From: Candidatus Solirubrobacter pratensis
Lineage (GTDB): Bacteria; Actinomycetota; Thermoleophilia; Solirubrobacterales; Solirubrobacteraceae
NCBI RefSeq assembly: GCF_000425945.1
Contig: NZ_AUEK01000003.1
Location: 124,001-188,000, forward strand
Length of the DNA: 64,000 nucleotides
Direction: 5' to 3'
Within the stretch, counting starts at the first letter, position 1; each line of letters begins with the position of its first letter. The notes beneath the pieces are model-generated. The model was not told the origin of the DNA. It did not search any database and saw only the letters and a list, made by a program, of their open reading frames with translations. Positions 58,873 to 64,000 of this stretch are shown one piece after another. The position numbers and the translations under genes are program-made.

Positions 58873-61106
58873 GCCGCGAGCTCGCCCAGCGCGTCGATCG
58901 TCAGCAGCCGCTCGAGCTCCTCGGGCGGCTGCGGGCGCGCGAAGTGGAAGCCCTGGGAGAGGACGCAGCCGAGGTCCAGCAGCGCCTCGACCTGCTCGGA
59001 CGTCTCGACGCCTTCCGCCACCGCGGACAGGTTCAGGCCCGCCGCCAGGCGCAGGACGGCGTCGACGATCGCGGTGTCCTCGCCGTTGTTGTTGAGGCCG
59101 TCGACGAAGGACTTGTCGATCTTGATCGTGTCGACCGGCAGCAGCGCCTTCAGCTGCGCCAGCGACGAGTACCCGATGCCGAAGTCGTCGATCGCGAGCC
59201 GGACGCCGAGCGCCTTCAGCCGCTTCAGCGCGACGGTCGCCGCCTCCGGGTCGGCGAGCACGGCGCTCTCGGTGATCTCGAGGCACAGCAGGCGCGGATC
59301 GAGCCCGGTGTCGCGGAGCGCGTTCTCGACGATCAGCGGGAAGTCCCCCGCGGCCAGCTGGCGCGGGGAGACGTTGACCGAGACGCTGAGCTCGCGGTCG
59401 ACGGTCGCGGCCCACCTCGCCGCCTGGCGGCAGGACTCCTCCACGACCCAGGCGCCGATCGGGACGATCAGGCCCGTCTGCTCGGCGATCGGGATGAACG
59501 CCGGCGGGACGATCAGCCCACGCTCCGGGTGGTACCAGCGGATCAGCGCCTCGGCGCCGACGATGCGCCCGCTCGCGAGCTCCACCTGCGGCTGGTAGAG
59601 CATCTTCAGCTCGCCGCGGTCGAGCGCGTGGCGCAGGCTTCCCTCGAGGTCGAGCCGCTCGACGGCGCGCTCGCGCATGCTCATGTCGAACACCTCGCAG
59701 CGCGCCTTGCCGAGCTCCTTCGCGCGGTACATCGCGGCGTCGGCGTCGCGCAGCAGCTCCTCCGGATCGGCCGCGTTGGCGCTGATCGAGCGCACGCCGA
59801 AGCTGGCCGTGACGAAGCGCTGGCCGCCGTCGAGCTCCACCGGCGCGCGCAGCGCGCCCGCCAGGCGGTCGGCCACCCGCCGCGCCGCCTTCTCGCCGCC
59901 CGCGTTGCCGATCATCACCGCGAACTCGTCGCCGCCGAAGCGCGCGATCAGGTCGCCGGGCCGCAGGACGCGGCGCAGCCGCTCGGCGACGACCTCGAGC
60001 AGGCGGTCGCCCGCGCCGTGGCCGAGCGAGTCGTTGATCAGCTTGAAGTTGTCCAGGTCGACGAACAGCACGGCGACGTCGTCGTGCCCGCTCACGGAGA
60101 TCAGCTCGTGCAGGCGCTGCAGGAACAGCGTGCGGTTGGGCAGGCCGGTCAGCGGGTCGTGGTGCGCCTGGTAGTCGAGCTGGCGCTCGACGCCCTTGCG
60201 CGCGGAGATGTCGAGCATGTGGCAGACCCAGTACGCGGGCGCCCCGTCGCGGTCCTGCACGAGCGAGTGCTGCCACAGGCCCCAGCCGATCGAGCCGTCG
60301 GCGCGCGTGAAGCGGCGCTCGATCTCGACGCCCGCCTCGGCCGGCCACATCGAGCCGTCGTGGTCGGACTCCGGCCTGAGCGAGTCCAGCCGGCGGCCGA
60401 GCAGCTCGCCCGCCGTCAGCCCGGTGTCCGCGCACAGGCGGTCGTTGACGCGCTGGATGTTGCCGTCGAGGCCGACGAGGGCCATGCCGATCGGCGCGTC
60501 CTCGAACGCGGAGCGGAAGCGCTGGTCGGAGTCGCGGGTCTCCTCGCGCGCGTCCTCGTTCATGCGCCACGAGACGATGTTCACGATGCCCAGCGCGCTG
60601 ATGAAGAGCGCGTGGACCGCGGCCCACTTCCACGGGCTCGCCTGCGCGTCGGGCGTGTTGTAGACCGAGACCGAGTCCAGCACGCCCATCGTGCCGTGGT
60701 GGACGAGCACGTACAGGAACGCGAGCAGGTACGGGAACCACTCCTCGTAGGTCGCCAGCAGCGCGACCATCACGAAGAAGTGGAAGTGCGCCTCGATGCG
60801 CCCGTCCCAGAAGTAGACGAGCATCGCCGAGGAGGTCAGCAGCGAGAAGCAGACGGCGGCCGCGCGGTAGCGGCGGCCGAGGTCGGCGCGGCCGGCGAGG
60901 GCGGCGAAGACGGCGATCGGGGTGATGTCCAGCAGCGCGCCGGACAGCGCATGCCCGGTGGCGAGCGCGAAGATCAGCAGGGCCGGGACGTGCGCCCAGG
61001 CCACGCAGCTCATCGCGCGATGCCGCCGCGCCCACGTCTCCGGCGGGAGCGTCTGCCCTCGCGGAAGGCGATCGCGCCACCGGACCGAGCCGGTTTCGTT
61101 CGTCAT
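58869..61106 (-). CDS. Membrane PAS-GGDEF-EAL cyclic di-GMP protein
   Basis: A 745-residue protein. Five or six helices fill residues 30-185 (CVAWAHVPALLIFALATGHAL; AHFHFFVMVALLATYEEWFPYLLAFLYVLVHHG), a His-rich membrane sensor. A PAS domain follows (about 200-320, FRSAFEDAPIGMALVGLDG). The GGDEF domain has an intact RFGGDEFAVM near 388, and EAL has AEALIRWYHPE near 515, VNVSPRQL, LEITESAV, DDFGIGYSSL, IKIDKSFV and AEGVE, so both synthesis and breakdown of c-di-GMP are possible. ATG 61106 has AAGGAGG eight bases upstream. Confidence 0.93.
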   Translation of the reverse strand: MTNETGSVRWRDRLPRGQTLPPETWARRHRAMSCVAWAHVPALLIFALATGHALSGALLDITPIAVFAALAGRADLGRRYRAAAVCFSLLTSSAMLVYFWDGRIEAHFHFFVMVALLATYEEWFPYLLAFLYVLVHHGTMGVLDSVSVYNTPDAQASPWKWAAVHALFISALGIVNIVSWRMNEDAREETRDSDQRFRSAFEDAPIGMALVGLDGNIQRVNDRLCADTGLTAGELLGRRLDSLRPESDHDGSMWPAEAGVEIERRFTRADGSIGWGLWQHSLVQDRDGAPAYWVCHMLDISARKGVERQLDYQAHHDPLTGLPNRTLFLQRLHELISVSGHDDVAVLFVDLDNFKLINDSLGHGAGDRLLEVVAERLRRVLRPGDLIARFGGDEFAVMIGNAGGEKAARRVADRLAGALRAPVELDGGQRFVTASFGVRSISANAADPEELLRDADAAMYRAKELGKARCEVFDMSMRERAVERLDLEGSLRHALDRGELKMLYQPQVELASGRIVGAEALIRWYHPERGLIVPPAFIPIAEQTGLIVPIGAWVVEESCRQAARWAATVDRELSVSVNVSPRQLAAGDFPLIVENALRDTGLDPRLLCLEITESAVLADPEAATVALKRLKALGVRLAIDDFGIGYSSLAQLKALLPVDTIKIDKSFVDGLNNNGEDTAIVDAVLRLAAGLNLSAVAEGVETSEQVEALLDLGCVLSQGFHFARPQPPEELERLLTIDALGELAA

Positions 61107-61236
61107 TGCCGTCGCCTCCTTGCCACGGGGTCCACACCGTGGGTCATCGACCCGGGGGCCGCAGCGTTTACGGCATTGGACGTTTGTCCGTTTTTGCATC
61201 AAGTGCATGTGCGCCACGTCGATCAAGCGGAGCACC
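61107..61236. promoter_or_regulatory. Divergent control region between GGDEF-EAL gene and hypX
   Basis: In the leader of the GGDEF-EAL gene are two small stems, CCACGG/CCGTGG (61123-61142) and GGGTC/GACCC (61141-61153). Further right, an AT-richer patch holds TTGGAC at 61179-61184 with TCAAGT 17 bases on, a possible promoter towards hypX. No c-di-GMP riboswitch motif was seen. Confidence 0.35.
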
Positions 61237-63093
61237 ATGAACGAGCTGACCGACAACGGACTGAAGGTCCTCTTTCTCGTCTCCGCCCACAACAGCCTGA
61301 GCCAGCGTGCCTACATCGCGCTGACCGAGCTGGGTCACGACGTCACGGTGCAGGTCGTCAGCGCGGCGCATCAGATGGAGGCCGCCGTCGCGGTCCACCG
61401 GCCCGAGTTGATCGTGTGCCCCATGCTCAAGACGTTCATCCCGGAGAGCATCTGGCGCGAGCACCGCTGCCTCGTGGTGCATCCGGGGCCGCAGGGCGAC
61501 CGCGGGCCGTCGTCGCTGGACTGGTCGATCGAGCTCGGCTACGCCGAGTGGGGCGTGACCGTCCTGGAGGCCGCCGAGGAGCCCGACGCCGGGGACGTCT
61601 GGGCGACGCGCAGGTTCGCGACGCGCCCGGTGGGCAAGAGCAGCCTGTACCGGCATGAGGTGCGCAGCCACGCGATCGAGGCGCTGCTGGAGACGATGCG
61701 CAAGCTCGCCGATCCGAGCTTCACGCCCGAGCCGCTGGACTACTCCGACCCGAACGTCACGGGGCAGCTGCGCCCGCTGATGAAGCAGGCCGTGCGGTCG
61801 ATCGACTGGACGTCGGACAGCACCGCCACGGTGCTCCGCAGGATCCGCGCCGCCGAGGGCTTCCCGGGCGTGCTCGACAGCATCGCCGGCATCGACTTCC
61901 ACCTCTTCGGCGCGCACGCCGAGCGCACGCTTCGCGGCGTGCCGGGCGAGATCGTCGCGACCCGCAACGGCGGGCTGTGCCGCGCGACGGCCGACGGTGC
62001 CGTGTGGATCACGCAGCTCAAGCCGCCCAAGGACGTCGAGGGCTTCAAGCTGCCGGCCACCCACGCGCTCGCGCTGGCGGGCGTGACGCTCGACGTGCCG
62101 GAGGTCGGCGTCCCGCTGCACGCGCCGATCCCGTCCGGCCACACGTGGCGCGAGATCTCCTACGAGGAGGCCGACGGCGTCGGCTACCTGTACTTCGACT
62201 TCTACAACGGCGCGATGAGCACGGAGCAGTGCCGGCGACTGCGCGAGGCGTACGCGTACGCGCGCTCGCGCCGCACGACCCGCGCGATCGTGCTGATGGG
62301 CGGCGAGGACTTCTTCTCGAACGGGATCCACCTCAATGTGATCGAGGCGGCGCACGACCCGGGCGAGGAGTCCTGGTTCAACCTGCACGCGATCGACGAC
62401 GTCGTGCGCGACATCCTCGAGACGGACTCGCACCTGGTGATCTCGGCGCTGTGCGGCGACGCGGCGGCCGGCGGCGTGCCGTTCGCGGTCGCGGCCGACC
62501 ACGTCGTCGCGCGCAAGGACGTCGTCCTGAACCCGTACTACCAGCACATGGGCGGGCTCTACGGCTCCGAGTACTGGACCTACGTGCTCCCCCGCCGCGT
62601 CGGCGCGGAGCTGACGGCCGAGCTGACCGGCATCAAGACCGGGAAGTTCGAGCCGATCGGGACGCGGCGGGCGAAGGAGATCGGCCTGATCGACGACGTG
62701 TTCGGCGACGACGTCACGGGCTTCCGGGCGCAGGTCCGCGCGGTCGCGGCCAAGCTCGCGCGCCACCAGGACCGGCACGCGTGGATCGAGGAGAAGCGCC
62801 GCCGCCGCGCGGCCGACGAGCGTGTGAAGCCGCTCGAGGCCTACCGCGGCGAGGAGATGGCGCGCTCGTACGAGTGCTTCTTCGGAGCCGACCGCAGCTA
62901 CCACGAGGCGCGCACGCGGTTCGTCTACAAGCTCGGCGCGCCGTGCGTCGTGGCGCCGGTCGAGCCACAGCCCGCGGCGGCGGAGTCGTTCGTGATCACG
63001 AGCGCCCCGGCCCCGGCGCCTCCCGCGCCCGTCGCCGCCGCGCCGGCCCCCGCGCCGGCCGAGATCGGCTGGCGCCTGGTCTCGAGCGCATGA
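61237..63093 (+). CDS. hypX: HypX-type hydrogenase maturation CO-ligand synthase
   Basis: A 618-residue two-domain protein. The N-terminal part is a formyltetrahydrofolate-hydrolase-like domain (KVLFLVSAHNSLSQRAYIAL; VVHPGPQGDRGPSSLDW near 80-96; LKPPKDVEGFKLPAT near 262). The C-terminal part from about 320 is an enoyl-CoA hydratase-like domain (YFDFYNGAMSTEQCRRLR; LMGGEDFFSNGIHLNVIEAA near 352-371; SALCGDAAAGGVPFA). In HypX these make CO from formyl-THF for the [NiFe]-hydrogenase cofactor in air. A Pro/Ala-rich tail (PAPPAPVAAAPAPAPAE) is unusual. No hydrogenase gene is in the window. ATG 61237 follows GCGGAG; ATG 61207 is an alternative. Confidence 0.9.
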   Translation: MNELTDNGLKVLFLVSAHNSLSQRAYIALTELGHDVTVQVVSAAHQMEAAVAVHRPELIVCPMLKTFIPESIWREHRCLVVHPGPQGDRGPSSLDWSIELGYAEWGVTVLEAAEEPDAGDVWATRRFATRPVGKSSLYRHEVRSHAIEALLETMRKLADPSFTPEPLDYSDPNVTGQLRPLMKQAVRSIDWTSDSTATVLRRIRAAEGFPGVLDSIAGIDFHLFGAHAERTLRGVPGEIVATRNGGLCRATADGAVWITQLKPPKDVEGFKLPATHALALAGVTLDVPEVGVPLHAPIPSGHTWREISYEEADGVGYLYFDFYNGAMSTEQCRRLREAYAYARSRRTTRAIVLMGGEDFFSNGIHLNVIEAAHDPGEESWFNLHAIDDVVRDILETDSHLVISALCGDAAAGGVPFAVAADHVVARKDVVLNPYYQHMGGLYGSEYWTYVLPRRVGAELTAELTGIKTGKFEPIGTRRAKEIGLIDDVFGDDVTGFRAQVRAVAAKLARHQDRHAWIEEKRRRRAADERVKPLEAYRGEEMARSYECFFGADRSYHEARTRFVYKLGAPCVVAPVEPQPAAAESFVITSAPAPAPPAPVAAAPAPAPAEIGWRLVSSA

Positions 63094-63539
63094 GCGCGTA
63101 TGCCGAAGTGCGGCGGGCGCCGGCGGCGGAGCTGCGGACCTCGCTCGGCCTGGCGACGCTCGCCGCCGCGCTCACCCACGTCATGGGAGCGTCGCACGCT
63201 CCCGGCGGCGTCTGGCCGGCCGGCGTCGGAGACCTCGCGATGGCGCTCGTCCAGGGCGCCTTCGCGGCGGGGCTCGCGTTCACCGCGGCGCGCTGGGTCG
63301 TCGGCCCGGCGGCGGCGGTCGACGCGACGATCGCGCTGGTCTGGCTTGTCACGCGCCTGCAGGGCCTGGAGATCGGCGTGCCCGGCGTCCTCGGCACGCT
63401 GACCGGGCTGGTCGCGGCGGCCGGCGCGCTCGCGCTCCTGCTCGGCGCCGGCGACCGCGCGCTGTCCGCGTGGTCCAAGGCCGCCCTCGCCGTCTTCACC
63501 CTCGCCGCCTGCACCGGCTTCGGGCACGTGGGGCACTAG
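63090..63539 (+). CDS. Small His-containing membrane protein, unknown
   Basis: A 149-residue protein with about four helices (LGLATLAAALTHVMGA; LAMALVQGAFAAGLAFTAARWVV; ALVWLVTRLQGLEI; LTGLVAAAGALALLLGA). His residues cluster at THVMGASHAPGG near the N-terminus and TGFGHVGH at the very end, which might bind a metal. No family is recognised. Its ATG overlaps the hypX stop (ATGA), so it is translated with hypX; a role in nickel or hydrogenase maturation would fit the context but is only inference. The stop overlaps the convergent Lys-rich gene. Confidence 0.7.
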   Translation: MSAYAEVRRAPAAELRTSLGLATLAAALTHVMGASHAPGGVWPAGVGDLAMALVQGAFAAGLAFTAARWVVGPAAAVDATIALVWLVTRLQGLEIGVPGVLGTLTGLVAAAGALALLLGAGDRALSAWSKAALAVFTLAACTGFGHVGH

Positions 63540-64000
63540 GCCGCGGCGTCCTCCAGCGGCGCGCCGGACGCCTTCTTGGCCCGCGGCCGCCGGGCGGCGA
63601 CCGTGGCGGTCTTCTTGGCGGCCGGCTTCTTCGCCGCGGTCTTCTTCGCCGCCGTCTTCTTCGCGGCGGCCTTCTTGGCGGCCGGCTTCTTCGCGGCCGT
63701 CTTCTTCGCGGCGGCCTTCTTGGCGGCGGGCTTCTTCGCGGCCGGCGCCTCGTCGGCCTTCTTCGCGCGCGGCCGGCGCGCGGGCTTGGCGGCCGTCTCC
63801 GGCGCCGGCGTCGCTCCGTCGGGCGTGAACAGCGTCTGCTGCGAGGCCGGCTCGGCCGGCTTCTTCGCGCGCGTCCGGCGGGCCGGCTTGGCGGCCTCCG
63901 GCGCAGCCGCCTCGGCGGCCTTCTTCGCGCGCGTCCGCCGGGCCGGCGCGGGAGCGGGCGCCTCCTCGACCGCGGCGGCCACGACGGGCTCCTCGGTCAC
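63536..64000 (-). CDS. Lys/Ala/Pro-rich tail of a nucleic-acid-binding protein, partial
   Basis: At least 154 residues, reaching the right edge; a GTG occurs at the very last codon, so the true start is probably outside. The sequence is made of RRTRAKK/RRPRAKK blocks and then about ten PAAKK, AAAKK and TAAKK units, like the tails of histone H1, mycobacterial HupB and actinobacterial DNA topoisomerase I. SQQTLFTPDG in between looks like a short folded or binding motif. Such tails bind DNA non-specifically. Which protein carries it cannot be told from this end. Confidence 0.6.
   Translation of the reverse strand: MTEEPVVAAAVEEAPAPAPARRTRAKKAAEAAAPEAAKPARRTRAKKPAEPASQQTLFTPDGATPAPETAAKPARRPRAKKADEAPAAKKPAAKKAAAKKTAAKKPAAKKAAAKKTAAKKTAAKKPAAKKTATVAARRPRAKKASGAPLEDAAA

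Noticed and set aside
61107..61200. Possible c-di-GMP riboswitch before the GGDEF-EAL gene
   Set aside because: Small stems are present but the conserved GEMM core and tetraloop-receptor sequence are not found.
63600..63780. Regular short repeats resembling a CRISPR or satellite array
   Set aside because: The period follows codons for Ala and Lys (PAAKK/AAAKK units) in one continuous frame; there are no unique spacers of equal length.

Overview
The window is GC-rich, densely coded bacterial DNA. Gene content and style (aerobic CO-dehydrogenase-like hydroxylase, DUF3107-sized small proteins, Ala/Arg-rich code, GTG and TTG starts, many 4-bp stop/start overlaps, frequent leaderless genes) point to a high-GC actinobacterium, most like the order Solirubrobacterales in class Thermoleophilia. 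That placement is inference from resemblance; no 16S or tRNA gene is visible. It looks like ordinary chromosome without phage or plasmid genes.

Layout. 1-4.1 kb: start of a MATE exporter, then a molybdenum hydroxylase operon of the form II CoxL type with a CoxG-like protein. 4.2-14.9 kb: a hydrolase with a damaged active site, an HxlR regulator, fumarase, transport and oxidoreductase genes, a semialdehyde dehydrogenase/ThDP-enzyme pair and a SpoIID-domain secreted protein. 15-28.3 kb: an ECF sigma factor with a membrane-tethered propeller, a FEN-type nuclease, the chain mce/small protein/PAP2/ychF/EVE, an EAL-GAF-GAF-GGDEF protein, an FtsH homologue, DUF1385, an M20 peptidase and rarA. 28.3-47.3 kb: a large catabolic island. 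It holds the three subunits of a D-hydroxyproline-type dehydrogenase, a hydroxyproline epimerase, a DapA-family deaminase, an oligopeptide ABC importer, PucR and GntR regulators and a compact branched-chain amino-acid ABC importer. Together these suggest uptake of hydroxyproline-rich peptides and conversion of hydroxyproline towards 2-oxoglutarate semialdehyde. The island also contains a DapA paralogue and an aldehyde dehydrogenase paralogue that both lack catalytic residues.

48.8-58.7 kb: sirohaem/haem synthesis (precorrin-2 dehydrogenase, hemA, hemC, cobA-hemD fusion) interleaved with cytochrome c maturation genes ccmA, ccmB, ccmC and a ccmD-like gene, plus mogA, a SAM hydrolase-family gene and birA, in one apparent plus-strand operon. 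58.9-64 kb: a membrane PAS-GGDEF-EAL protein, a HypX-type CO-ligand synthase with a small membrane protein, and the Lys/Ala-rich end of a DNA-binding-type protein.

Non-coding signals are unusually rich. A dispersed palindromic repeat family (seven copies) sits at gene borders, next to start codons, and in places has been absorbed into coding sequence. A second inverted-repeat element sits exactly at stop codons. Many genes carry a TANNNT box 6-10 bases before the start codon and no leader, and by that rule one gene (mogA) appears to begin at AUC. A triple-hairpin intergenic segment and a 16-bp perfect inverted repeat around a start codon are further candidates for RNA-level control.
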